From the IMG/VR virus record IMGVR_UViG_3300049491_000170, positions 1-32,447 of that record: DNA of 32,447 nucleotides; one strand, 5' to 3'. Below are positions 15,696 to 22,852 of the stretch, one piece after another. The DNA comes from a virus. How positions within the stretch are numbered: the stretch's first letter is position 1; each line of letters starts with the position of its first letter. The position numbers and the translations under genes are program-made. Below the pieces are notes generated by a model. That model made no database searches and had not been told where the DNA came from. It worked only from the letters and a program-made list of their open reading frames with translations.

Positions 15696-16700
15696 TTAAT
15701 CCTCCGCTTTAATTGTGTCAACCTTCTTGCGGCCCATAAACTTCCAAGCCACTTCGTCGGTATAAACCGATCCCAGGAAACGTAGGGACTTCTCCATTTC
15801 AGGCTGAAGCGCGTGATGGAGAAGCATAGTGTCTTGGCCCTCGGAGGCCGCAAGAACTGGGATGCCGTAATTCCGCCAAAGGTGGTGCATGTCGTACATG
15901 CCGTTCTGGAAGACTGCGGTTTTCTTCAGGGCGCACATGCGTTTAACCCAACGCCAGGCACCGACTTCGAGCTGGACGCTCGGCCAATAGGGAGTGTTGT
16001 TTGCGTTAACGAAAGGGACTACCAAGGCTACCTCTGGCGTGGGTGCAAAGCCTACGCAGGTGATGATCCGACCCATTGTTTCGATGTCGATCGACAGGTA
16101 TGGGTTTGGCTCGATGTACTCTTGCTCGAATTTGGCGAGGTCCTCAAAGGTCGGCTCGATAAAGATCGAACGGCGGACCTTGCGGATTTCAGGGAAGTCC
16201 ATGTTGCGCCGCAGCTTGTCGAGGTCCGCGATGAAGACAGGGTGCTGAGACCAGTCTTTGTGGATTGCAGCTGGTGCGAAGGTCGGGATGATCTTTGTTT
16301 GGGAGAGGTGGCCGAACCCGTGCATCGGAGTGCCGCGATAGTTACGGATGCCGGATATGCCTGTCAAGGCCCACATGGCTGTGGCGCCGAGGGCCAGGAC
16401 TACCGTGGGCTTGTGATGTTTGATGGCCTCGTGGAGGGCGGTAAGATGTACACCGTACTCGGCGCGGAGGTGCTTACCCTTGACGATGGCGGGAAAACCA
16501 CGAACGCCTTCAGGCGCTTTGCCGCAAAAGGTCTTGATTTCCTTGACGCCGAACGGGAACACTGAGCGAAAGTCAGCATCCCGAAGGTCTATGCCTACGT
16601 GTGAAAGAGACTGGCGGAGGAGGGTCTCTTGGGGTCCGGCAAGCGGACGGCCTGAGAGAAAGCCTTCCTCGTTTGGAGCTTCGTTCACAATCATAAGCAT
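15696..16700 (-). CDS. UDG-superfamily domain fused to the N-terminal half of a DnaQ-like 3'-5' exonuclease (polymerase part 1)
   Basis: The 334-residue protein has two parts. Residues 1-160 resemble family 4/5 uracil-DNA glycosylases (NEAPNEEGFLSGRPLAG near the start, PTVVLALGATAMWALTG at about 98-114, FAPAAI where family 4 has its HPS-type motif; the His is missing). Residues 195-310 are the start of a proofreading domain: exo I D205-I-E207 and exo II N266-x3-D270. Exo III is absent here and lies at the start of the ORF ending at 13804. A UDG domain before exonuclease and polymerase is known from some phage polymerases such as that of SPO1. The last codons (KAED) double as the GGAGG site of the next gene. 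Start ATG 16700 has GAGG upstream; 16694 is an alternative. Confidence 0.82.
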   Translation of the reverse strand: MLMIVNEAPNEEGFLSGRPLAGPQETLLRQSLSHVGIDLRDADFRSVFPFGVKEIKTFCGKAPEGVRGFPAIVKGKHLRAEYGVHLTALHEAIKHHKPTVVLALGATAMWALTGISGIRNYRGTPMHGFGHLSQTKIIPTFAPAAIHKDWSQHPVFIADLDKLRRNMDFPEIRKVRRSIFIEPTFEDLAKFEQEYIEPNPYLSIDIETMGRIITCVGFAPTPEVALVVPFVNANNTPYWPSVQLEVGAWRWVKRMCALKKTAVFQNGMYDMHHLWRNYGIPVLAASEGQDTMLLHHALQPEMEKSLRFLGSVYTDEVAWKFMGRKKVDTIKAED

Positions 16701-16715
16701 AGACGGCCTCGGTAT

Positions 16716-16744
16716 GGATACTGTATTGGGTAAAGTATATGTAT
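16716..16744 (-). promoter_or_regulatory. ATACATATNCT element, copy A, before the polymerase operon
   Basis: On the minus strand this reads ATACATATACTTTACCCAAT followed by ACAGTATCC. The first 11 bases match copies at 22929-22939 and 31210-31220, and CTTTACC is shared with copy B. It lies 16-44 bases before the UDG-exonuclease start and begins at the stop codon of the preceding gene. TATACT could serve as a -10 box but no good -35 is present, so it may be an operator or non-sigma70 promoter. Confidence 0.45.
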
Positions 16745-17028
16745 TAAACCTTGCTATTAATCGCTTGGATCAGCAGCTCCGCCGAACCGATGAGGGCACC
16801 AAGACGATCATTAGCCATGTCGAGTCGCTCGAAGTGAGGTGGCCTCACCTGAACAGCTGCGCCAATGCTGGTTCCCTTAATAGGGACACTGCTTGGTATC
16901 GAGATGAACTTCTGGACCGTTGTTTCAAGACTGTCCACAAGCATTGCCAACTGATCGATGTGGCTTTCGAGCTGGTCCATTGAGTTGGCTGGTTGTACAA
17001 CGGCTGAAAGTGATGGGTATTGGCTCAT
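16744..17028 (-). CDS. Small helical protein of unknown function
   Basis: I start at ATG 17028, in an ATGA overlap with the upstream stop and eight bases after GGAGTAGA; the longer frame from 17076 is basic and lies inside the previous gene. The 94-residue product has a helical, heptad-like region at about residues 16-45 (MDQLESHIDQLAMLVDSLET) and a second near the C terminus. No family is recognised. It is co-transcribed with the methyltransferase group. Confidence 0.6.
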   Translation of the reverse strand: MSQYPSLSAVVQPANSMDQLESHIDQLAMLVDSLETTVQKFISIPSSVPIKGTSIGAAVQVRPPHFERLDMANDRLGALIGSAELLIQAINSKV

Positions 17029-17303
17029 TTGTCTACTCCATTTGCAATCTTTGCATAGCCTGCGATGTCGTCCCAATGATCCTGGAACGAGGCGTCGCCA
17101 GCAATAATGCGCCCGATTTTGTGGAGGATCATGTCCATAGACTCGAGTTGAGTATCGTTTAACATAGGTTGGTTTCTATCAATGCGTTTTCGCAGTTCTT
17201 CGCGGTAAACGGCTTTAAGTTTTATAGTAATCCTGGCATGATCGTTAAACGAGCCGTGGGTTTTGTGGCGCTCGGCCAACAGTTCAGATGTTGTCTGGTT
17301 CAT
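17025..17303 (-). CDS. DUF6378-like small protein
   Basis: I start at ATG 17303 (92 residues). The longer frame up to 17441 is a shadow of the methyltransferase gene. The sequence TSELLAERHKTHGSFNDHA and the later MDMILHKIGRIIAGD ... HWDDIAGYA pattern is that of a common small phage protein family (DUF6378), whose conserved acidic and His residues recall MazG/NTP-pyrophosphatase-like helical folds, although its activity is not established. It overlaps the methyltransferase 3' end by 20 bases; the leader has AAAGGAAG. Confidence 0.7.
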   Translation of the reverse strand: MNQTTSELLAERHKTHGSFNDHARITIKLKAVYREELRKRIDRNQPMLNDTQLESMDMILHKIGRIIAGDASFQDHWDDIAGYAKIANGVDK

Positions 17304-18537
17304 CGAGGTATGCTTCCTTTGCTCTGTTGTAGAACTCGATGTCTCGTTCGAGGCCAAGGACGGCGTGTGCACCTCGTGTCTCGCCTGCGCGGATCGCGTT
17401 TCCGCTTCCACAAGTTGGGTCAAGGAGAGAGGTGTGTTCATCTACGAACATCTCCATAAATTTGGTGAGCATCCCGATAGGCTTTTCGCTCATGTGAATT
17501 TCCTTCGTAGTGGGATGGGAGACTACGTTGGACACAGCGCGGATGATCTTGCGATCGCCTCGCGAAGCCATGAGGCAGGTTTCATAGATACGACGTGGCC
17601 CGCGAGTGGGATCGGGGAGGATGCCCATGTTGTCGGACTTGTGCCAGATCAAGGGGAACGGGTTAACCTTCCACCCCATGTCGGTGAGGTTCTGAACGGT
17701 GTCCTCGTAGAAGTCCATCGAGAACCAAAACATCAAATGAGCTGATGGAGCGATGACGTTCTCCATCGCAGCGGCTAGGCGGTCTAGCAATCCCCAATAG
17801 ACTTCCTCGCTATCCTCGTACCCGCCAAAGGCTGCGGCCTTGCCTTGATCGTGCTTGTCAGCGTTCACCCCGTAGGGGAAATCGCAGTGGATAAAATTGA
17901 ACTTAGGCCCTGAGTATGTCGGCTGCCATTCGTGGAAGTCAGCGTTAAGCAATGGCACAACTTTCTCCGGGATCGCATCAACCCCGAACATCTCGGCCAT
18001 CGACTCGTGAACCACAGTATCCCGCTTGCGTTCGGCATCACGCTGAGTGATACCACGGGCAACGGAGAACTTGGGTGCTTCGAGAACGCGAGTGTTACCC
18101 TTCTGGATTTCGGCAGCTACTGCGCGCTTTGCGGATACGTCCGACTGGCTGACGCCGAGGGCTTCCGCAGTGGCGACGTTGTTCCACTCGGGGTCCAAGG
18201 ACGCCCGAAGCTGGTGGTACTGCTCGACTGCTAGGCACTGGTCCTGCCATGACAGGTCAACCCGCTTGATGTTTTCTTCCAGCTCGATCAAGTGGATTTG
18301 TGCGGGGTCGAGTTCGTCGATGTACTTGGTGTCGATGTGAGTCCAGCCGAGGGACTTGATCGCTGTGTACCGACGTTCGCCTGCGACGAGGACGTTATCG
18401 CGCTTGATGATGATTGGCTGGAGTTGACCTACCTCGCGGATCGAGTTAGCAAGTTCCTCAATCTGCGTGAGTTCCTTGCGTTGTCGCGCAGGACGATCGA
18501 CGATGATGGAGTCAATAGGAAGGGATTGATATGACAT
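17284..18537 (-). CDS. ParB-like domain fused to an adenine/cytosine-N4 DNA methyltransferase
   Basis: I start at ATG 18537 (417 residues) with GGAGC six bases upstream; the frame reaches 18579 but without a better site. Residues 3-90 are a ParB/sulfiredoxin-like nuclease-fold domain with VAGERRYTAIKSLGW at 51-65, and residues 120-140 look like a helix-turn-helix (TAEALGVSQSDVSAKR). Residues 185-415 are an N4/N6 DNA methylase: DFPYG at 219-223 is the DPPY-type catalytic motif, and DPTCGSGNAI at 383-392 is the S-adenosylmethionine motif. Fusions of this kind occur in many phages and probably protect phage DNA or mark it. No cognate restriction gene is adjacent. Confidence 0.88.
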   Translation of the reverse strand: MSYQSLPIDSIIVDRPARQRKELTQIEELANSIREVGQLQPIIIKRDNVLVAGERRYTAIKSLGWTHIDTKYIDELDPAQIHLIELEENIKRVDLSWQDQCLAVEQYHQLRASLDPEWNNVATAEALGVSQSDVSAKRAVAAEIQKGNTRVLEAPKFSVARGITQRDAERKRDTVVHESMAEMFGVDAIPEKVVPLLNADFHEWQPTYSGPKFNFIHCDFPYGVNADKHDQGKAAAFGGYEDSEEVYWGLLDRLAAAMENVIAPSAHLMFWFSMDFYEDTVQNLTDMGWKVNPFPLIWHKSDNMGILPDPTRGPRRIYETCLMASRGDRKIIRAVSNVVSHPTTKEIHMSEKPIGMLTKFMEMFVDEHTSLLDPTCGSGNAIRAGETRGAHAVLGLERDIEFYNRAKEAYLDEPDNI

Positions 18538-18591
18538 GGTTGCTCCGAGAGAGAAGTAAAGGGGCAGCACAATCGCCACCCCTCGTTGTTG

Positions 18592-19059
18592 TTACACTGG
18601 AGCAGTGCGAGCGATGCGTGGGTACTGGACTTCAGGATCATTGCGATCCGGTTCCCAGCGAATGAACATCGCGCAGTGTGCGCCGACTGACTGGTCGATG
18701 AGTTCCTTAACGGACGAACCTTCGTCACCTGGGATTTGCAGGTGGTCGAGGAGGAACCGCTTCAGGTTGAACAGCGTCCGATCGAACGCGGCCTGGTCCT
18801 CCTTGTTGAACATGAACGAGAGGCGCTGTGCAGAGACGGGGCTGAAAGCGCCGTACTTTGCAAGCAACTCAGGATCAACGTCTTCACCGGCCGACACGGG
18901 GATCAGGGTAAACTCGAGAATGTCCCACGATCCCTTGTCCGAGGACTTGGTATCCATTGAAGGAACCTTGGCGACCTTGGCCGTGTAATGGCCGATCGGA
19001 AGTAGGGCGGGGCGTTCAATTTCAGAGGCTTTCTTGTTCAGGACTTCATTGAAGTTCAT
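18592..19059 (-). CDS. DUF669-like, probable ssDNA-binding or recombination accessory protein
   Basis: The 155-residue protein starts MNFNEVLNKKASEIERPALLP, then GHYTAKVAKVP, and has a beta-rich middle and a region with FLLDHLQIPGDEG and GAHCAMFIRW. This is the pattern of DUF669 proteins encoded with phage recombinases, often taken as ssDNA-binding proteins. It begins in an ATGA overlap with the RecA-like gene upstream, so the two products are made together. Family call from pattern only. Confidence 0.65.
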   Translation of the reverse strand: MNFNEVLNKKASEIERPALLPIGHYTAKVAKVPSMDTKSSDKGSWDILEFTLIPVSAGEDVDPELLAKYGAFSPVSAQRLSFMFNKEDQAAFDRTLFNLKRFLLDHLQIPGDEGSSVKELIDQSVGAHCAMFIRWEPDRNDPEVQYPRIARTAPV

Positions 19060-19847
19060 GGTTGTTTTCCTTTAAGCTGTTCAAACAGTGTTGCTAAGCC
19101 AGTGCCCAGGGGTAATTCGGCCTCAACCTTAAAGGGCGCTGATGATTTAAGGTCGAGGAGCGAAGTCGGAACAGTGGTGATGCTCCGCTTCGCCTGCTTG
19201 CCCACGCCTACGGTGTGAGCGAGTATCATGTTGTTGAAGTAGGTCGGGACAAACGGGCCGAGGGCCTTACCGATTGTGTTGGCATACCCACGGACTGAGC
19301 CGTCTGAGGCGGTGACGATCTGAACGTGAGCGATAACGATGACGTTGGCTCGGAACGGTTCGGAGGTGAGCAAGGCGAGGAGTTGATCGACAGCCTGTTG
19401 TGCGGCATGATACCACTGGCGGGGTTCCTTCGCCATCGGGTTCATGCCCTTGGCCCACTCGAAAGCGGCTTTGCCGAGGCCCGTGAGGGAGTCCATCACG
19501 AAGACAGTGTTCGGTCCCCACTCGGCGGGGATCGTACCATCTGGCCACTTGTTAAGCAGGCGCATGGCTTCCGCGAAAGCACGGGCAGGGCCGTCGAGGG
19601 TTGGACCAACTGGACCGCCCTTGTATTTATCACGGCGGGTCTCGAAATCAACGGCATCGAGTTTGTCCGGGCACTCGTTCTTAATATAAGCCGCGAGAAT
19701 GTCAAGGCCGTTATCGAAATCGAGGACGCGGAGTTGGTATCCGGCCTTGACGAGGGAAACGAGGGAACCTGTTTTACCCGTACCGGAGTCGCCAAGGTAT
19801 AGGACCTTGACAAAATCGGAGGATTGGTGGGCGGAAAGTTTAGGCAT
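19056..19847 (-). CDS. RecA-like ATPase of the AAA_24 / Sak4 type (single-strand annealing recombinase candidate)
   Basis: The 263-residue protein has Walker A GDSGTGKT at 19-26 and Walker B VFVMDS at 115-120, followed by a Q/H-type motif (VIVIAHVQIVT) typical of RecA-core phage proteins. Its size and its neighbours (DUF669-like protein, Cas4/RecB-like nuclease) fit Sak4-type recombinases that catalyse strand annealing with an SSB partner. The start ATG lies in a TAATG overlap with an HNH gene, and GGAGTCAAGTA precedes it. Another P-loop role such as helicase loading is possible. Confidence 0.8.
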   Translation of the reverse strand: MPKLSAHQSSDFVKVLYLGDSGTGKTGSLVSLVKAGYQLRVLDFDNGLDILAAYIKNECPDKLDAVDFETRRDKYKGGPVGPTLDGPARAFAEAMRLLNKWPDGTIPAEWGPNTVFVMDSLTGLGKAAFEWAKGMNPMAKEPRQWYHAAQQAVDQLLALLTSEPFRANVIVIAHVQIVTASDGSVRGYANTIGKALGPFVPTYFNNMILAHTVGVGKQAKRSITTVPTSLLDLKSSAPFKVEAELPLGTGLATLFEQLKGKQP

Positions 19848-20344
19848 TACTTGACTCCTAATTGTGCGAACCTGCCATGATATTTTATGCAGGCTTCTTC
19901 GTAGGCTTGAGCAGCAGCTTCTTTGGTTTCAAAAGAACCTAGATTAATTCTTTTGCCGCTTACTCTTATTTTGGCTAACCAAGGTTTGTTTTTGCGATCG
20001 CGCCATGTTACTCCCTTGTATCCATGCGAATTAACTTGAACACTATTATAACCGTTCTCTGATGGACTTGCTTCACGCAAATTGTTTATGGAATTATCTT
20101 TCCTGTCCCTGTTTATGTGGTCTATATAATTACTAGGCCAGTAACCGTAATACAAAGTCCATGCAACTCTATTAACACTTATTTCATGCTCACCTAACCG
20201 AACTGAGTCATTAGTAACTACGCCAATAAACTCTTTCCGACGAGAAGTAAGTCTTGTTAATTGCCCTGTATCGGGATCGTAACTATACAGTTTACGTAAT
20301 TCACTAACAGGGATTGGATCAACTGCTTTTGCCATAACACTCAC
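19847..20344 (-). CDS. HNH homing endonuclease with AP2 DNA-binding domain
   Basis: The 165-residue protein begins with GTG at 20344 in a GTGA overlap; ATG 20335 is an alternative. Residues about 75-95 have the HNH_3 core (NYIDHINRDRKDNSINNLR). Residues 105-165 are an AP2/ERF-like domain (GYKGVTWRDRKNKPWLAKI and LGSFETKEAAAQAYEEA). Such proteins are free-standing phage homing endonucleases. The DNA is clearly more AT-rich than both neighbours, a sign of transfer, yet it is spliced into the operon with minimal overlaps at both ends, so downstream expression is kept. Confidence 0.88.
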   Translation of the reverse strand: MSVMAKAVDPIPVSELRKLYSYDPDTGQLTRLTSRRKEFIGVVTNDSVRLGEHEISVNRVAWTLYYGYWPSNYIDHINRDRKDNSINNLREASPSENGYNSVQVNSHGYKGVTWRDRKNKPWLAKIRVSGKRINLGSFETKEAAAQAYEEACIKYHGRFAQLGVK

Positions 20345-21306
20345 CGACTAATGAGCGGGTTCCACACCCAGCCTGGTTTGAAGGCGGCGGGCAGGAACTT
20401 TTTGCGGGTGGCTGGGTCCATGGCGCAGATGTGGCGAAACTCGCAGCCACCGTAGTTCCCGCACGAAGAGGGGTTCATGGGGAAAGCGCGCTCGGCTTCG
20501 AAAGGGCCTTCGCCAGTGGGCGCCTCGAGAGCCACACGGACATAGCCGTTCACGCGCTCGATGAGTTCCATCACCTGATCGTACCACTCGTCGAGCTGTG
20601 CGTCAGTGCGGAAAGAGAAGCCTCGCTCGAAACGGGAGAAGCCGACCGCGATTTGAGCGCCATCGATGACCACGCCCTTGACGGGGAGCTCCCAGATGGC
20701 ACGGCCTGCGAAGGTGTACATAGACATTTGAGTGTCGGGGTTAAAGCCCTCGAAGAAGCGAGGGGTGATGGTGGAGCCGGTCGTCTTTTGATCAGTGACG
20801 TAGATGTCGCCCATGATCCGGGCCAGGCGGTCGATGTGGCCGCAAAAGATCAGGCCGTTATCGACTTCGAGTTTGAAGGAATACTCGACGGCTGGCTTGC
20901 CGTCTGAAAGGATGATCGTCTCGGAGCCGTCATCGAGGATCGTCTCGAGATACCAGACGATTGAACGGATGAGGGTCTCGCGGTTCTTGTTGTTGTCGTA
21001 GGAGTTCCACGGACGACCAATGGGCTCGCCGTCTTTGGAGCCTGTGATTTCCCAAGTGTCCTTGAGAGTCTGCCAGACAGTTGCTTCAAGAGCCTCGTCA
21101 TGCGAAGCACCGAGCGCACGGGACTTGTGATAACGCTCGATAGCGCTGGCATAGAAGCCACCGAACGTCAGGTGATGGGACTTCATGCCCGACTCCCAAC
21201 CTTCGATATGCTTGTAGAAGAAATATCTGGGGCACTTCTCAGCGGCCTTGAGCATGGTCGAGTCCCATGCGAAGAACGTGCCGTCCTCGTTGCGGTGGCT
21301 GGTCAC
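20341..21306 (-). CDS. Cas4/RecB-like PD-(D/E)XK exonuclease with Fe-S cluster cysteines
   Basis: The 321-residue protein starts with GTG in a GTGA overlap. C25 lies in AAEKCPRYFFYKH. The nuclease core shows a conserved Glu at 141, GHID at 156-159, D172-Q-K174 (the D/E-X-K), and Q193-x3-Y197. A cluster C282, C288, C294 (CGNYGGCEFRHIC) near the C terminus matches the Cas4/AddB-type iron-sulphur arrangement with C25. It probably resects DNA ends for recombination by the adjacent RecA-like ATPase. A good fit to the family in length and motif order. Confidence 0.88.
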   Translation of the reverse strand: MTSHRNEDGTFFAWDSTMLKAAEKCPRYFFYKHIEGWESGMKSHHLTFGGFYASAIERYHKSRALGASHDEALEATVWQTLKDTWEITGSKDGEPIGRPWNSYDNNKNRETLIRSIVWYLETILDDGSETIILSDGKPAVEYSFKLEVDNGLIFCGHIDRLARIMGDIYVTDQKTTGSTITPRFFEGFNPDTQMSMYTFAGRAIWELPVKGVVIDGAQIAVGFSRFERGFSFRTDAQLDEWYDQVMELIERVNGYVRVALEAPTGEGPFEAERAFPMNPSSCGNYGGCEFRHICAMDPATRKKFLPAAFKPGWVWNPLISR

Positions 21307-21503
21307 AGGTCAATATCCCCCGCGTTGATGACTTTCTTCAGTTCGAGGGCCTTGGCCGAAGGGGCTTTCAGCTTCCCTGCGCCGGAGGTGTTGTCGAGCT
21401 TGAACGAGGTCAAGCGGGCGCGGAGGCCTGTGACCAGATCGTGAATGTCCTGCTCGGAGCACTTGAAGGGGTCTTTGGAAAAAATGGTTGCGAGGTCAGA
21501 CAT
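21303..21503 (-). CDS. Small unknown protein with acidic C-terminal tail
   Basis: Two in-frame ATGs exist, at 21509 and 21503. The GGGAG site directly abuts the first but has a proper six-base gap to the second, so I use 21503 (66 residues). It has a short helix (CSEQDIHDLVTGLRARL) and a Lys/Ala-rich region. The last residues are AGDIDL, like several other small leftward proteins here. No family is recognised. Confidence 0.6.
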   Translation of the reverse strand: MSDLATIFSKDPFKCSEQDIHDLVTGLRARLTSFKLDNTSGAGKLKAPSAKALELKKVINAGDIDL

Positions 21504-21678
21504 CGACATCTCCCTTGATTTTGCTTGTGTCTACTTTAGGATCGCGCTTGTCGAGGTAGACTCGGAGCAAGTTGCGAAGGATTGTTGAGGCAGCGCCGTC
21601 GGGATGAAGCTGCTGGAGGCGGGCAAAGTCCCCCTCGAAAAAGAGGATCGTGTGCTTAGAGAGTTTCTCGGATTTCAT
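21496..21678 (-). CDS. Small unknown protein, possibly ribbon-helix-helix-like
   Basis: The 60-residue protein has a beta-strand-like start (KHTILFFEGDFARLQQL) and two helices (GAASTILRNLLRVYLDK), a pattern like ribbon-helix-helix DNA-binding proteins but short on signature residues. It overlaps the preceding gene by 23 bases and the next by 8. The C terminus KIKGDVDV is acidic, though part of this overlaps the next gene's start, which constrains the codons. Confidence 0.55.
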   Translation of the reverse strand: MKSEKLSKHTILFFEGDFARLQQLHPDGAASTILRNLLRVYLDKRDPKVDTSKIKGDVDV

Positions 21679-21859
21679 CGCGTTTAACTATCCATAGTTC
21701 GTTGTCGGGATCAGTGGGTGACAGAACGAAAGAGAGGCAGATGAAACTCACGTCCTCTTTTTTAACCGAATAAAGTTTCTGCCTCAGGCGTAGTGGTTCA
21801 GGGGTATGCACTACAAGTCCGTGTTCCGATGCTACGGCCTGAAGCAGAAGTTCGCGCAT
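21656..21859 (-). CDS. Small unknown protein
   Basis: The 67-residue protein begins in a TGATG overlap with the HIRAN gene. It is mixed alpha/beta (MRELLLQAVASEHGLVVHT, then a strand FICLSFVLS). No motif or family is recognised. Its reality is supported by tight overlaps on both sides. Confidence 0.55.
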   Translation of the reverse strand: MRELLLQAVASEHGLVVHTPEPLRLRQKLYSVKKEDVSFICLSFVLSPTDPDNELWIVKRDEIRETL

Positions 21860-22176
21860 CAGGCGGCGGTCTGCTCGGCAGGATCGAGGGTCTCGATGCT
21901 GATGATTGTGGCCTTGCCTGCTGGCATATCACATGAGCAGCGGGTCAACATACCGCCGTCCATTTCCTGGGCCAGATCAACAGCGACTTCCTTGGCGACG
22001 TAGCCGAGGTGTTCGCCAGTCGCTGGATCGAGGACCATGATCGCGTTGGGGTCGTAAGGATTGTGGGCCTCACGAGCGAGGGTCAATTCGTATCCCTCTT
22101 CGAGTCCCATGACGATTGTCTGCGCCGACACGGGGCGGAAATTCATTCCGCGAAGATTAGCTGAATAAGTTGTCAT
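21859..22176 (-). CDS. Stand-alone HIRAN domain protein
   Basis: The 105-residue protein matches the HIRAN fold along its whole length: GMNFRP at 10-15, LTLAREAHNPYDPNAIMVLD at about 32-51, and the LGYVAKEVAVDLAQEMDGG block. HIRAN domains bind single-stranded DNA 3' ends or damaged and stalled forks in helicases such as HLTF. Alone, it may guide a nuclease or helicase, and both are encoded nearby. The leader is weak (GGAAATC). Confidence 0.82.
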   Translation of the reverse strand: MTTYSANLRGMNFRPVSAQTIVMGLEEGYELTLAREAHNPYDPNAIMVLDPATGEHLGYVAKEVAVDLAQEMDGGMLTRCSCDMPAGKATIISIETLDPAEQTAA

Positions 22177-22208
22177 CTTGATTTCCGATCGTTGATGAAG
22201 GTGGAAGT

Positions 22209-22245
22209 GCCCGCCACAAGGGGAGTCTAATTCCTTGTGGCGGGC
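22209..22245 (-). other. Intergenic hairpin with loop complementary to the phage RBS box
   Basis: A 13-bp stem (arms CCCGCCACAAGG and CCTTGTGGCGGG plus one G-C) encloses an 11-nt loop. In the leftward transcript the loop reads AAUUAGACUCC, which is complementary to GGAGUCUAA. No U tract follows, so it is not a standard terminator. It lies between the gene ending at 22296 and the HIRAN gene. Confidence 0.6.
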
Positions 22246-22248
22246 GAG

Positions 22249-22291
22249 GACTGCGGGTTAAGTCCGGGGGAGGAAGTGTGCCCCCGCAGTC
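22249..22291 (-). other. Second intergenic hairpin next to the anti-RBS hairpin
   Basis: GACTGCGGG and CCCGCAGTC pair over nine bases around a G/C-rich interior that can extend the stem with GGGGG and CCCCC. It lies five bases after the TAA of the gene at 22296-22802 in the leftward transcript. No T tract follows on the minus strand. It may stabilise the upstream mRNA end or cause pausing. Confidence 0.5.
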
Positions 22292-22295
22292 TTTG

Positions 22296-22802
22296 TTAGA
22301 TCGAGAGGTCTTCACCGCCGAGGTCAGGCAGCTTCTTCTTCGAGGCGACACGGCGCTTGGCTTCCTTGATCGTGTCTTCCTGGGCGGCGATCTTCTCGAC
22401 AGCGGCCTCGTACTTTTCCTCGTTGCCTTCGGTGGCGAAGTAGGCCTTGAGCGTGACACCGTACTTCTCGCTGATCTTGCCCTTGACAACTTCCTTGGCG
22501 ATGCGGAAGGCTTCGGCCTCGATCGGGTCGATCGGGGTGCGAGCGTTGCCCGTCATCGAGAAGACGTAGTTCTCGTCGTAACCCTTCAGGTCTTCGAGGA
22601 CCTTCGACAGGGCGGCACTGCGGGCTTCACCTTCAGGCTGCTCAAGCGCGGCCTTGACAGCCGAGCGGAAGTTGTTGCCGATGTTCTCGGCGCGAGTCTG
22701 ATTGAGGGTCTTGGCCTCGGCAGCAGTGATGACATGACCCTCGGCGTATGGGGCAGACACTTCAACAGAAACGCCGCTGATAGAGATTGACTTGGTGGAC
22801 AT
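22296..22802 (-). CDS. Unknown early phage protein with helical C terminus and acidic tail
   Basis: I start at ATG 22802 with AAAGGAAG upstream; the frame continues to 22826 but with no site. The 168-residue product has SAPYAEGHVITAAEAKTLNQ near the N terminus, a central DPIEAEAFRIAKEVVKGKI block, and a charged helical end with EDTIKEAKRRVASKKK before a final GGEDLSI. I have the impression this is a widespread phage family of unknown function, abundant near recombination genes. It has a strong sigma70 promoter and an operator-like palindrome in front, so it is probably highly expressed early. Confidence 0.65.
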   Translation of the reverse strand: MSTKSISISGVSVEVSAPYAEGHVITAAEAKTLNQTRAENIGNNFRSAVKAALEQPEGEARSAALSKVLEDLKGYDENYVFSMTGNARTPIDPIEAEAFRIAKEVVKGKISEKYGVTLKAYFATEGNEEKYEAAVEKIAAQEDTIKEAKRRVASKKKLPDLGGEDLSI

Positions 22803-22852
22803 AATGTAACTTCCTTTGTTGCCCATTGGGCGGTTGTGTTGGTAACGCCCCC

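Noticed and set aside
15813-16565. 250-codon plus-strand frame opposite the UDG-exonuclease gene
   Set aside because: Antisense shadow of a gene with recognisable motifs; no leader.
16734-16746. TAATAC start of copy A read as a T7-type phage promoter
   Set aside because: Only TAATAC matches; the rest of the 23-base T7 consensus is absent, no phage RNA polymerase gene is in the window, and the other copies do not begin with TAATAC.
22210-22244. The anti-RBS hairpin as an intrinsic terminator
   Set aside because: The stem is strong but neither strand has a T run directly after it.
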